From: Burkholderiaceae bacterium
Lineage (GTDB): Bacteria; Pseudomonadota; Gammaproteobacteria; Burkholderiales; Burkholderiaceae
Direction of reading: 5' to 3'
Length of the DNA: 47,423 nt
Assembly: GCA_947450225.1 (NCBI GenBank)
Contig: CANFUO010000007.1
Span: forward strand, 1-47,423
Positions 34,942 to 43,172 of this stretch are shown in pieces. Position numbers and translations under genes: made by a program. The notes beneath the pieces were generated by a model. It was not told the origin of the DNA. It saw nothing but the letters and a program-made list of their open reading frames with translations, and searched no databases. Every line of letters begins with the position of its first letter. Position 1 is the first letter of the stretch.

Positions 34942-34968
34942 ATTACGACCACCTTCAGAAAACCTTTA
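34942..34968 (-). promoter_or_regulatory. Candidate sigma-28 (FliA) promoter for flgM-flgN
   Basis: On the minus strand TAAAGGTT (34968-34961), an 11-base spacer and GTCGTAAT (34949-34942) match the FliA consensus TAAAGTTT-N11-GCCGWTAA at seven and about five of eight positions. The predicted start is roughly 30 bases upstream of the flgM ATG. flgM is a classic FliA target, which supports the call. Confidence 0.6.
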
Positions 34969-34996
34969 GGATTTATTTCAAAAAAAACAAAAATAA

Positions 34997-35710
34997 TTAC
35001 TTAAGGACCTCAACGAAGCCCCCAGAACGTGCAATACCACTAATAATTTGTCCTGAGGCCATCTTTACCTGAACATTCTGCCCTAAAGCAGCACTATTCA
35101 TGGCTTTACCCTCAGCGTTAATTCGAAATCCGGTTCCACCTACCGCTATTTTTACGGTTTGACCGAAATTGATGATGTATTCGTTTTTAAGGCCGGTCCC
35201 TATCATTGGGGTTCCGGCTTCTATAGTACTTATAACGGCTTTACCGATGATTTGTTGAGGGTCATTTACTGTTCCAAAGGGTAAATTCTCAGGAAAATCT
35301 TTTTTTGCGGTTAAATCACTCTCTGAAATAATTTGACCGGGCTCTAAACGGACCTTATTGACGTAATAAATTTTTTTCTGAGAAACATTAGCATTGAGAT
35401 AGATGGTCCATGGTTGCGGAGAAAAACATTTCGCAGAAAAGCGAATATTACCTGTGGCACCAGGATTGCTTGCTGGGGTAGAGAATTCTATTTTTTTGCA
35501 CGTTGGCAGATCAATATTTTCTTCAGGCATCTGTACGCGAACCTTTGAATCAGCACTATTACCATACTTCATTTTCAAATAACTCTCTGCTTGCATGACA
35601 ACATCGTTCATGTCTTGAGAGTCAGTAGTTACTCCGCCACTTATCATGGGCATCAAGAATAGTGACGTAAACAATACTGATTCTAAAAAATATTTATAAG
35701 TTCTATACAT
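34997..35710 (-). CDS. flgA: Flagellar P-ring assembly chaperone FlgA
   Basis: A 237-residue periplasmic protein needed to build the P-ring from FlgI. A hydrophobic N-terminus (FLESVLFTSLFLMPMIS) acts as signal peptide. The C-terminal SAF domain shows LEPGQIISESDL, GKAVISTIEAGTPMIGTGL and the end IARSGGFVEVL. It is divergent from flgB, with 164 bases between the starts. The next gene downstream, flgM, appears to have its own promoter. Confidence 0.92.
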   Translation of the reverse strand: MYRTYKYFLESVLFTSLFLMPMISGGVTTDSQDMNDVVMQAESYLKMKYGNSADSKVRVQMPEENIDLPTCKKIEFSTPASNPGATGNIRFSAKCFSPQPWTIYLNANVSQKKIYYVNKVRLEPGQIISESDLTAKKDFPENLPFGTVNDPQQIIGKAVISTIEAGTPMIGTGLKNEYIINFGQTVKIAVGGTGFRINAEGKAMNSAALGQNVQVKMASGQIISGIARSGGFVEVLK

Positions 35711-35819
35711 GCTTACATTCTAAGCGATAGATTATGATTTTTGTGAAGATTAAAACATGAAAGAAAGAACAAATAAGGGGTCTTATTGTGCTTTTAATAT
35801 AGAAAAATCCACCTATGAT

Positions 35820-35849
35820 TCAAGTTATAGAAACTTTTGTCGTTAACGA
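35820..35849 (+). promoter_or_regulatory. Candidate sigma-28 promoter for flgB, overlapping a palindrome
   Basis: TCAAGTTA (35820-35827), an 11-base spacer and GTCGTTAA (35839-35846) match the FliA consensus at six and seven of eight positions. The predicted start lies about 20 bases before the flgB ATG. The perfect palindrome TCGTTAACGA (35840-35849) overlaps the -10 element and could be an operator. flgB operons are more often early genes, so use of FliA here would be unusual or secondary. Confidence 0.45.
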
Positions 35850-35874
35850 TAATTTTTTAATTTGGTAAATCTAC

Positions 35875-36270
35875 ATGCAAACACGATTAGACAAAGAGAT
35901 AGGATTCATGGAGCAGGGACTAAGACTACGTTCTCAGCGTCAACAAGTCTTGGCCACGAATATTGCAAATGCAGATACACCTAATTATAAAGCACAAGAT
36001 ATAGATTTTAATCAAGCCATGAAAGCAGCCTTAACTCATACTAGTAGTTCAGCTGGATTAGCTGTCACTCATCCACAACATGTAGGTGGTACAAATGCTG
36101 GTTCGGCAAAAGTGCAGACAAGAAATCAAGTGCAGAGCAGTGCTGATGGTAACACGGTAGATATGGATGTTGAGCAATCGCAATTTGCAGAAAACGCATT
36201 GCAATATGAAACATTAGTCACCATGATTAATGGCACATTTAAAAATATTAACAGCGTCATGCAAGGATAA
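35875..36270 (+). CDS. flgB: Flagellar proximal rod protein FlgB
   Basis: A 131-residue rod subunit that joins the MS ring. It has the rod-family N-terminal segment [24 protein letters not shown] (in parts) and the C-terminal helix [20 protein letters not shown]. It opens a ten-gene plus-strand series. No clear Shine-Dalgarno sequence precedes the ATG, which sits only about 20 bases after the candidate promoter. Confidence 0.96.
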   Translation: MQTRLDKEIGFMEQGLRLRSQRQQVLATNIANADTPNYKAQDIDFNQAMKAALTHTSSSAGLAVTHPQHVGGTNAGSAKVQTRNQVQSSADGNTVDMDVEQSQFAENALQYETLVTMINGTFKNINSVMQG

Positions 36271-36275
36271 GAACG

Positions 36276-36680
36276 ATGTCATTACTTAATGTTTTTCAAA
36301 TATCAGCCTCAGGAATGTCAGCGCAATCATTGCGTCTGAATACGACAGCGAGTAATTTAGCCAATGCTGATAGTGCAAGTGCACCAGGTGGCGTTCCTTA
36401 CAGAGCGAAGCAAGTGCAATTCATGGCGGCGCAATTACCCAATAGTAAAGCCCTCGGTGTGAAGGTAGATAAAGTAATTGAAGATACAGCGCCACCCAAA
36501 TTGGTCTATATGCCAGGACATCCGCAAGCCGATGAAAAAGGCTATGTAGCGATGCCCAACGTTAACCCTGTTGAAGAGATGGTGAACATGTTATCGGCAT
36601 CACGTTCATATCAAACCAACGTCGACACCATGAATGCAGCTAAGTCGATGTTATTAAAAACATTAACCATTGGTCAATAA
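36276..36680 (+). CDS. flgC: Flagellar proximal rod protein FlgC
   Basis: A 134-residue rod protein. The family features are [27 protein letters not shown] at the start (in parts), [17 protein letters not shown] and the closing [18 protein letters not shown]. It begins 5 bases after flgB, with AAGGA in the flgB end as ribosome binding site, so the two are likely coupled. Confidence 0.97.
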   Translation: MSLLNVFQISASGMSAQSLRLNTTASNLANADSASAPGGVPYRAKQVQFMAAQLPNSKALGVKVDKVIEDTAPPKLVYMPGHPQADEKGYVAMPNVNPVEEMVNMLSASRSYQTNVDTMNAAKSMLLKTLTIGQ

Positions 36681-36690
36681 GGAATAAATC

Positions 36691-37374
36691 ATGTCTACTT
36701 CCGTTATTACGAACAATAATTACAGCGTAACTCCACTTTCAGGTGCTTCTACAGCTACTGCAGCTGCAAAAGATCCTAATAGTGTAGAAGCTACGCAGGA
36801 TACATTTTTAAAGTTGTTAGTTACGCAGATGCAAAATCAAGACCCATTAAACCCAATGGATAACTCGCAATTTACGAGTCAAATTGCACAGTTAAATACA
36901 GTTCAAGGTATTAATAAACTCAATACTACAGTTGCAGGATTGCAAACACAATTGCAAGCGTCGCAAAACTTACAATCTACTAGTTTTATTGGCAGAACTG
37001 TATTAGTACCAGGATCTAGTGTTGATTTGAAGAGTGGTAGCGCTCAAATGGGAGTTGATTTAACAACTGCATCAGATTCAACAATGGTTCAAGTAAAAGA
37101 CTTAAGTGGCAATGTAGTAAGAACTTTTGGTATTGGTGCTGGTGTTGCTGGAACCAATCAAATTACTTGGGATGGAAAGAATGATGCAGGTCAAACTATG
37201 CCAGACGGACAGTATAAGTTTTCAGTTGCAGCATCTGCAAATGGTCAGCAAGTTCAAGCGGCAAATCTTTCATACGGATTAGTCAATAGCGTTTCGATGA
37301 GTAGTACAGGGGTGAAGTTAAATACAAATCTTTTAGGCGACGTTGATGTTAATAGCGTTCGTCTTGTTAAATAA
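36691..37374 (+). CDS. flgD: Flagellar hook cap/scaffold protein FlgD
   Basis: A 227-residue hook-capping protein that directs FlgE polymerisation and is later removed. The conserved N-terminal export region has TFLKLLVTQMQNQDPLNPMDN (in parts) and SQIAQLNTVQGI; the C-terminal part has the FlgD Ig-like fold pattern ITWDGKNDAGQTMPDGQYKF. AAGGA precedes the ATG, 10 bases after the flgC stop. Confidence 0.96.
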   Translation: MSTSVITNNNYSVTPLSGASTATAAAKDPNSVEATQDTFLKLLVTQMQNQDPLNPMDNSQFTSQIAQLNTVQGINKLNTTVAGLQTQLQASQNLQSTSFIGRTVLVPGSSVDLKSGSAQMGVDLTTASDSTMVQVKDLSGNVVRTFGIGAGVAGTNQITWDGKNDAGQTMPDGQYKFSVAASANGQQVQAANLSYGLVNSVSMSSTGVKLNTNLLGDVDVNSVRLVK

Positions 37375-37398
37375 ATTTTGAAATTAGGGAGAGTTTAA

Positions 37399-38739
37399 AT
37401 GGCTTTTAAAATTGATCCATCAGTATTAAATTCAGCATCTTTAAGACTTGCTGTGGTAGGTAATAATATTTCCAACTCAGGAGTTACAGGCTTTAAAGGC
37501 TCAGACTTCTCAGATGTTTTGGCTAGCACATCTTCATCTGGTGGCAATGGAGTTCGTATCGCCGGTTCTAGACAGTTATTTACTCAAGGAACTCTGCAGA
37601 CCTCTCAGAATGGTTTGGATATGGCGATTAATGGTAGAGGTTTTTATCAAATCTTTAGACCAAGTGACAGCAGTATTGCTTACACTAGGGATGGCTCCTT
37701 CAATTTGGATAAAGACGGTTACATCGTCAATCCAACTGGAGATAATTTAACGGGTTATGGAATTGACAATGCTGGAGAAGTGGAAGTTGGTGCTGTAAAA
37801 AATTTACAAGTAAGTACGGCTAATTCCCAACCGACGCCTACTTCTAAATCAAAAATGCAGCTCTTATTGGACTCTCGTTTGCCAGTCATTGCTGCTCCAA
37901 ATGACATATTTGATCCACAGGATGCTAAAACATATTCCAGTACAACCATCACTTCAATTTATGATGAGCAAGGAACTTCACATGAATTTAAAACGTATTA
38001 TGTAAAAACAGCTATTGGCACTTGGGATGTTTATGGTACTACCGATGGAGTTGCGTCAAACCCTAATCCGGCTGTAGGTGCAGTTGGGCATGATACGAAT
38101 TTACCGGCTGGTGCTCCACTAAGAGGCGCAAGATTTTCATTTGATCAGGCTGGTAACTTGGCTGATCGAGTAGTTGGTGGCCAACCTGTACCTGGTCTCA
38201 TAACATACGTAGGAAATGTTGGAACAGCGTTCTCTAATTTATCGAATGCAGACAAGATTACTTTCCCAATTGGCTATACCGATAGCTCTGGTAATGATGC
38301 TTTTTTTAACCTAGACGTTACGCAAACTGCGCAATATGCATCAGACTTTTTAGCATCTACGCAACAAAATGGCTATCCTACTGGGCAGTTTTTAAATGTA
38401 ACCGTAGATAAAGAAGGTACTCTCTTTGCTAATTATTCAAGCGGTCAATCGAATAAAGTGGGTCGTGTTGTTTTAGCTACATTTCCTAGTGAAATCAATT
38501 TAGCGCAAGATCGTAATAACCAGTTTGTTAAAACCACGGCATCTGGTGACCCAACGATTAATTCTCCAGGCAAAGGTGGAACTGGTCAGGTATTGGGCGG
38601 TAATATTGAAACTGCTGGTGTTGATCTTACTTCCGAGATGATTAAGTTGATTTCTGCACAAAGAACTTACCAAGCAAACTCTGAAGTTGTAAAGCGTCAA
38701 GACCAAGTGATGCAGACCATTATTGGTATCGGTCAATAA
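37399..38739 (+). CDS. flgE: Flagellar hook protein FlgE
   Basis: A 446-residue hook subunit. The N-terminal D0 region contains VVGNNISNSGVTGFKGSDF; GRGFYQIF and YTRDGSFNLDKDGYIV are the D1 signature; the C-terminus LTSEMIKLISAQRTYQANSEVV packs the D0 coiled coil. The central variable domain (about 140-350) sets hook surface properties. GGGAGAG precedes the ATG. Confidence 0.97.
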   Translation: MAFKIDPSVLNSASLRLAVVGNNISNSGVTGFKGSDFSDVLASTSSSGGNGVRIAGSRQLFTQGTLQTSQNGLDMAINGRGFYQIFRPSDSSIAYTRDGSFNLDKDGYIVNPTGDNLTGYGIDNAGEVEVGAVKNLQVSTANSQPTPTSKSKMQLLLDSRLPVIAAPNDIFDPQDAKTYSSTTITSIYDEQGTSHEFKTYYVKTAIGTWDVYGTTDGVASNPNPAVGAVGHDTNLPAGAPLRGARFSFDQAGNLADRVVGGQPVPGLITYVGNVGTAFSNLSNADKITFPIGYTDSSGNDAFFNLDVTQTAQYASDFLASTQQNGYPTGQFLNVTVDKEGTLFANYSSGQSNKVGRVVLATFPSEINLAQDRNNQFVKTTASGDPTINSPGKGGTGQVLGGNIETAGVDLTSEMIKLISAQRTYQANSEVVKRQDQVMQTIIGIGQ

Positions 38740-38761
38740 GTCAAGGAGCGCATAAAAAGCC

Positions 38762-39508
38762 ATGGATAAGTTAATCTACACTGCCATGACTGGAGCCACA
38801 CAGGCTCTAGAACAGCAGGCGACGACATCACAGAATTTAGCGAATGCTAATACGAATGGATTTCGTGCGCAGATTGATTCTTTTCAAGCAATACCTGTGA
38901 TGGGGTCGGGAGCGTTAAAAACAAGAACTCAAGTATCCAATGCAACAGTAGGTACGAGTTTTTCGATGGGGCCGATTTCGCAAACTGGCCGTGATCTTGA
39001 TGTTGCCTTACAGGGTCCAGGTTGGATTGCTGTGAGGGCAGAAGACGGGGCAGAAGCCTATACCAGAAATGGCTCATTTGAGGTTTCTCCTACGGGCATT
39101 TTAATTACTCAAACGGGTTTACAAGTAGTTGGTGAAGGTGGTCCGATAACGATTCCGCCAGACTCTAAGCTGATTGTTGGTAAAGATGGAACCCTATCCA
39201 CACTCATTCCAGGGGTTGTTCCAGCGGCCGTGAATGCCTTAGGTCGCATCAAGCTAGTTAATCCTCCAGAAGATAATTTGGTGCGCGGTGATGATGGTTT
39301 GTTTCGTTTAAAACAAGGTGGTGTTGCCCCGTTAGACCCTAATTTAACAGTGGTAGGTGGTGCATTAGAAGGAAGTAATGTCAATTTAGTCGATGCGATG
39401 GTGAGAATGGTGAATTTGGCAAGATCATATGAAACACAAATCACCATGATTAAAACTGCGCAAGATAATGCGGCAAAATCTTCGCAAATTATGAATTTGA
39501 ACTCTTAA
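38762..39508 (+). CDS. flgF: Flagellar proximal rod protein FlgF
   Basis: A 248-residue rod protein of the FlgE/F/G family. MDKLIYTAMTGATQALEQQA at the start marks it as FlgF rather than FlgG. AYTRNGSFEVSPTGILIT and VDAMVRMVNLARSYETQITM are the family core and C-terminal helix. AAGGAG lies 13 bases before the ATG, slightly far. It is followed by flgG after 14 bases. Confidence 0.96.
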   Translation: MDKLIYTAMTGATQALEQQATTSQNLANANTNGFRAQIDSFQAIPVMGSGALKTRTQVSNATVGTSFSMGPISQTGRDLDVALQGPGWIAVRAEDGAEAYTRNGSFEVSPTGILITQTGLQVVGEGGPITIPPDSKLIVGKDGTLSTLIPGVVPAAVNALGRIKLVNPPEDNLVRGDDGLFRLKQGGVAPLDPNLTVVGGALEGSNVNLVDAMVRMVNLARSYETQITMIKTAQDNAAKSSQIMNLNS

Positions 39509-39522
39509 CTTAGGTAAACAAA

Positions 39523-40305
39523 ATGATACGATCTTTATGGGTGGCTAGAACTGGGATGGAATCTCAACAAGCACAAATGGATACGATCACCAATAACTTG
39601 GCGAACGTGAGTACAAATTCATTTAAAAAATCCAGAGCTGTTTTCCAAGATTTGCTCTATCAAAATGTTCGTCAGCCTGGTGGACTATCTTCTCAACAGA
39701 CGATATTACCTTCAGGTATGCAAATGGGGACAGGGTCAAGGGTTGTTGCTTCAGAGCGTATTTTCACACAGGGAAACTTACAGCAAACCTCAAATGATTA
39801 CGATATGGCCATTCAAGGGAATGGATTTTTCCAAGTACTCATGCCAGATGGCACATTGAACTATACCCGTGATGGCGCCTTTCAAAAAGATAATCAAGGG
39901 CAATTAACTACAGCTAGCGGATATATTGTTCAACCAGCTATCACTATTCCAATTGATGCATTGTCGCTCACAGTATCAAGAGACGGGATTGTTTCAGTAA
40001 CGCAACCTGGGGCGACAGTACCAAATCAAATTGGGCAGTTGCAGCTGGTCTCTTTTTTAAATCCGGCTGGATTGCAAGCCAATGGCGAGAACTTGTTTTC
40101 AGAAACCAATGCATCTGGAACGCCGGTTGCTAATATTGCCGGTACGAATGGTTTAGGAACGATTTCTCAAGGATATGTAGAAACATCGAATGTGAATGTT
40201 GTTGAAGAGATGGTCAATATGATTACTGCTCAACGTGCTTATGAGCTTAATAGTAAAGCAGTAACCACATCTGATCAAATGTTGCAAAAATTAAATGACC
40301 TTTAA
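39523..40305 (+). CDS. flgG: Flagellar distal rod protein FlgG
   Basis: A 260-residue distal-rod subunit. [20 protein letters not shown] at the start, [21 protein letters not shown] and [16 protein letters not shown] are diagnostic; [20 protein letters not shown] closes the coiled coil. The family length is conserved at about 260 residues. It lies in the flgB series between flgF and flgH. Confidence 0.97.
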   Translation: MIRSLWVARTGMESQQAQMDTITNNLANVSTNSFKKSRAVFQDLLYQNVRQPGGLSSQQTILPSGMQMGTGSRVVASERIFTQGNLQQTSNDYDMAIQGNGFFQVLMPDGTLNYTRDGAFQKDNQGQLTTASGYIVQPAITIPIDALSLTVSRDGIVSVTQPGATVPNQIGQLQLVSFLNPAGLQANGENLFSETNASGTPVANIAGTNGLGTISQGYVETSNVNVVEEMVNMITAQRAYELNSKAVTTSDQMLQKLNDL

Positions 40306-40325
40306 TTGAGTAGAGGGAGATGCTA

Positions 40326-41021
40326 ATGAAAATTTCAATACCAAACCAAAAAACAATCCAATGGATTAGTTTAGGGCTTGTGATTGCTTCATTAGTTTCC
40401 TGTTCAGGAGTAACTCCGACGACGATTACAAGTGGTCCATCTACATCGAAACCGATTCCAGAGGTCATCTATAAAAATAACAATGGTGGAATCTATCAAG
40501 AGAGAACTTTTAGGCCTTTATTTGAAGATAAGCGTGCGCGTTATGTCGGGGATACGATTACGATTGTGATGACAGAAACCACCAGCGCAAACAAAAAGAA
40601 TAATGCCACCTCAAATAATACGGGCAGTGTAGCAATAAGTACCAGTAATTTTCCAGGTCAAAATAGTAGCAATGATTTAGCAAACTTAAGTCCTAAAGGT
40701 GGTGGTACCAGAAAACTAACGACTGAGGATGCAGGTATTGCACAAAATGCTTTTAATACGACCTTAGCTGTCACAGTTAATGAAGTATTACCCAATGGTA
40801 ATTTAGTTGTTAGCGGTGAAAAACAAATTGGCTTTGATAAAAGTACGGAATTCGTTCGTTTTTCCGGAACAATTTCGCCTGCATTTATTTCAGTAGGTAA
40901 TACCGTTGCTTCAACACAAGTAGCTGATGTACGTGTTGAGTATAGAACCAACACCAATGTGGATAAGTCCGTTATTGCTAATATGATTAATCGTTTCTTC
41001 TTTAGTATGTTCCCGCTCTAA
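40326..41021 (+). CDS. flgH: Flagellar L-ring lipoprotein FlgH
   Basis: A 231-residue outer-membrane lipoprotein forming the L ring. The lipobox LVSC gives C26 as the lipidated residue. YVGDTITIVMTETTSANKKN and the end NMINRFFFSMFPL fit the family. The ATG at 40326 is chosen over one six bases earlier because the GAGGGAG site is then properly spaced. flgI starts 1 base after the stop. Confidence 0.96.
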   Translation: MKISIPNQKTIQWISLGLVIASLVSCSGVTPTTITSGPSTSKPIPEVIYKNNNGGIYQERTFRPLFEDKRARYVGDTITIVMTETTSANKKNNATSNNTGSVAISTSNFPGQNSSNDLANLSPKGGGTRKLTTEDAGIAQNAFNTTLAVTVNEVLPNGNLVVSGEKQIGFDKSTEFVRFSGTISPAFISVGNTVASTQVADVRVEYRTNTNVDKSVIANMINRFFFSMFPL

Positions 41022-41022
41022 T

Positions 41023-42156
41023 ATGATGAAGAATCGCTCCTTTTTTCAATCCCGACAACTCACGACGAATGGTTTCGTTGGGATTCTTTTCTTTCTGTTG
41101 TGTTTGGTTCCCGTTTTATCACAAGCTGAGCGAATCAAAGACATTGCCAATATTCAAGGCATACGTGATAACCAATTAATGGGATATGGGGTTGTTGTAG
41201 GTTTGGACGGAACTGGCGATGTTAGTCCTTTAACTACCCAGGGAATCATTAGTGCAATGATCCAATTGGGCGTGAAGTTACCCCCTGGCGTTAATTTAAA
41301 TGCCAAAAATATCGCAGGTGTTGCCGTGACTGCAACATTGCCACCATTTGCGCAAGCTGGGCAAACATTAGACGTGACAGTTTCCTCCTTAGGAAGTGCT
41401 AAAAGTTTACGGGGTGGAACCCTAATCATGACAGCATTGAAAGGTGCTGATGGTCAGATTTATGCTGTGGCTCAAGGAAATTTACTGGTTGGTGGAGCTG
41501 GGGCTTCTGCCGGAGGAAGTTCTGTCACAGTGAATCACCTGAATGCTGGACGAATTGTTGCTGGCGCTACAGTGGAAAAAACAATCGAAGTCAGTGTTGG
41601 GCAAGGTGACACCGTTACATTAGAGTTAAGATCGGCTGATTTCACAACCGCCACTCGGGTGGTCAGTGCAATTAATAATCGATTTGGTCAAAATACAGCG
41701 GCCGCAATCAATAGTCGCGTCATTTCAATTCGGGCGCCGATGGACTATGACGGACGCGTTGGTTTTATGAGTGATTTACAATCCCTGACTGTTAAAGCAG
41801 CAGACGTGATTGCTAAAGTGATCTTAAATGGAAGAACAGGATCAGTCGTGATGAATCAATCCGTTACCGTTAAAGAATGTGCAATTGCGCATGGTAATTT
41901 ATCGATAGTCATCAGTACGAATAATGACGTCAGTCAACCTGGAGCATTATCAAGTGGCCAGACAACTGCAGTCAGTAATTCACAAATCGACATTACGAGT
42001 CAGCCAGGATTGGTAGTACGATTACCCAACTCCGTATTATTAGCCGATGTTGTCAAAGCTTTAAATTCGATTGGTGCAACACCACAAGATTTATTAGCGA
42101 TATTGCAGGCGATGAAGGCCGCAGGTTCCTTAAATGCTGAATTAGAAATCATTTAA
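41023..42156 (+). CDS. flgI: Flagellar P-ring protein FlgI
   Basis: A 377-residue periplasmic protein forming the P ring around the rod. A signal peptide ends near LSQA|ERIKDIA, and the family core follows: GYGVVVGLDGTGD, TLPPFAQAGQTLDVTVSSLG, GGTLIMTALKGADGQ and the C-terminal LNSIGATPQDLLAILQAMKAAG. Two ATG codons are adjacent and no Shine-Dalgarno sequence is visible, so translation is probably coupled to flgH. Its assembly needs FlgA (34997-35710). Confidence 0.97.
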   Translation: MMKNRSFFQSRQLTTNGFVGILFFLLCLVPVLSQAERIKDIANIQGIRDNQLMGYGVVVGLDGTGDVSPLTTQGIISAMIQLGVKLPPGVNLNAKNIAGVAVTATLPPFAQAGQTLDVTVSSLGSAKSLRGGTLIMTALKGADGQIYAVAQGNLLVGGAGASAGGSSVTVNHLNAGRIVAGATVEKTIEVSVGQGDTVTLELRSADFTTATRVVSAINNRFGQNTAAAINSRVISIRAPMDYDGRVGFMSDLQSLTVKAADVIAKVILNGRTGSVVMNQSVTVKECAIAHGNLSIVISTNNDVSQPGALSSGQTTAVSNSQIDITSQPGLVVRLPNSVLLADVVKALNSIGATPQDLLAILQAMKAAGSLNAELEII

Positions 42157-42167
42157 GGAGTTAAAAG

Positions 42168-43109
42168 ATGCCAAGTTATCCAATGAGCCCTGATCAATCC
42201 AATTCTTTAGCGATTGATGTAAAAAATTTAAGAAGTATTAAGACCGCAGCCAAGCAAAACTCTCCAGAGGCCCTAAAAGCAGCGGCGAAGCAGTTTGAAG
42301 GTTTGTTTATCAATATGATGCTCAAATCGATGCGCGATGCTGTGCCTAAAAGTGGCATGAATGAAGGACCCGCACAAAAAACGTATACCTCCATGTTAGA
42401 TCAGCAGTTAAGTCAAAACATTGCCCAAAGAGGCATTGGTATTGCAGATATGATGATTAGGCAATTAAAAGCGCGTGAAAACACCATTGCGCCAGACGCA
42501 TCTAATTTAGGCAGTACTCCTCAAGCCAAAGTGAGTGCTATTTCAAATGAACAAAGTCCGATTGCGCAGATGGCTAAGTATCAAGAACAATTGGCGATTC
42601 AAGCAGCAAAAGAAGCGGCTGAGCAGCCATCTTTGGGGCAGCGTTTTTTTAATGGGGTTCAAGATTTTGTGAATGGTGTAGCGGATGGGGCGCAGGTTGC
42701 CAGTCAAATAACGGGGATTCCTGCAGCATTTATTACCGCGCAAGCAGCTTTAGAAAGTGGTTGGGGAAAGCATCAAATTTTGAACCAAGACGGTTCTACG
42801 AGTCATAACTTGTTTGGTATCAAAGCGGGTGGCTCTTGGGCAGGAAAAGTTGCGAAGGTATGGACGACAGAGTTCATTAATGGATCTTACCAAAAGGTAT
42901 TAGCAGATTTTCGTAGTTATGATTCATATGAAGACTCTTTTAAGGATTACGCTGCACTGTTAAAAAATAGTCCAAGGTACAGAGGAGTCATCGCCAATGG
43001 TTCCACTCCAGCAGGCTTTGCAGAGGGATTGCAAAATGCTGGATACGCGACAGATCCTGGTTATGCCGCCAAACTAAAGAATATTATTCAAAATATTAGG
43101 GTGTCTTAA
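42168..43109 (+). CDS. flgJ: Flagellar rod-cap / peptidoglycan hydrolase FlgJ
   Basis: A 313-residue two-domain protein. The N-terminal rod-capping part has AAKQFEGLFINMMLKSMRDAVPKSG and the C-terminal glucosaminidase domain (about 160-313) has AAFITAQAALESGWGKHQI with the catalytic glutamate, NLFGIKAGGSW and YDSYEDSFKDYAALL. It opens the wall for the growing rod. AAGGAG precedes the ATG. The stop overlaps an ATG (TAATG) of a tiny ORF in front of flgK; see rejected items. Confidence 0.96.
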   Translation: MPSYPMSPDQSNSLAIDVKNLRSIKTAAKQNSPEALKAAAKQFEGLFINMMLKSMRDAVPKSGMNEGPAQKTYTSMLDQQLSQNIAQRGIGIADMMIRQLKARENTIAPDASNLGSTPQAKVSAISNEQSPIAQMAKYQEQLAIQAAKEAAEQPSLGQRFFNGVQDFVNGVADGAQVASQITGIPAAFITAQAALESGWGKHQILNQDGSTSHNLFGIKAGGSWAGKVAKVWTTEFINGSYQKVLADFRSYDSYEDSFKDYAALLKNSPRYRGVIANGSTPAGFAEGLQNAGYATDPGYAAKLKNIIQNIRVS

Positions 43110-43122
43110 TGCAATTTAACCC

Positions 43123-43149
43123 TTATGTTTTGGCCAGTACTGCCGTAAA
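43123..43149 (+). promoter_or_regulatory. Candidate sigma-28 (FliA) promoter for flgK-flgL
   Basis: TTATGTTT (43123-43130), an 11-base spacer and GCCGTAAA (43142-43149) match TAAAGTTT-N11-GCCGWTAA at six and about seven of eight positions. The predicted start is near 43156, about 17 bases before the flgK ATG and just upstream of its AAGGAG site. flgK and flgL are late genes in well-studied systems, so a FliA promoter exactly here is expected. Confidence 0.6.
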
Positions 43150-43172
43150 TAGAGATACCAAGGAGTAATTTA

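Noticed and set aside
35779-35792. GG-N10-GC spacing (sigma-54-like) in the flgA-flgB gap
   Set aside because: Apart from the GG and GC pairs few consensus positions match, so I do not call it; the sigma-28-like site at 35820 is better.
43109-43168. A 19-codon ORF (MQFNPYVLASTAVNRDTKE) that begins at the flgJ stop (TAATG) and ends 4 bases before flgK
   Set aside because: The gap is better explained by the FliA-type promoter and the flgK ribosome binding site, which together fill most of it. The peptide resembles nothing I know.
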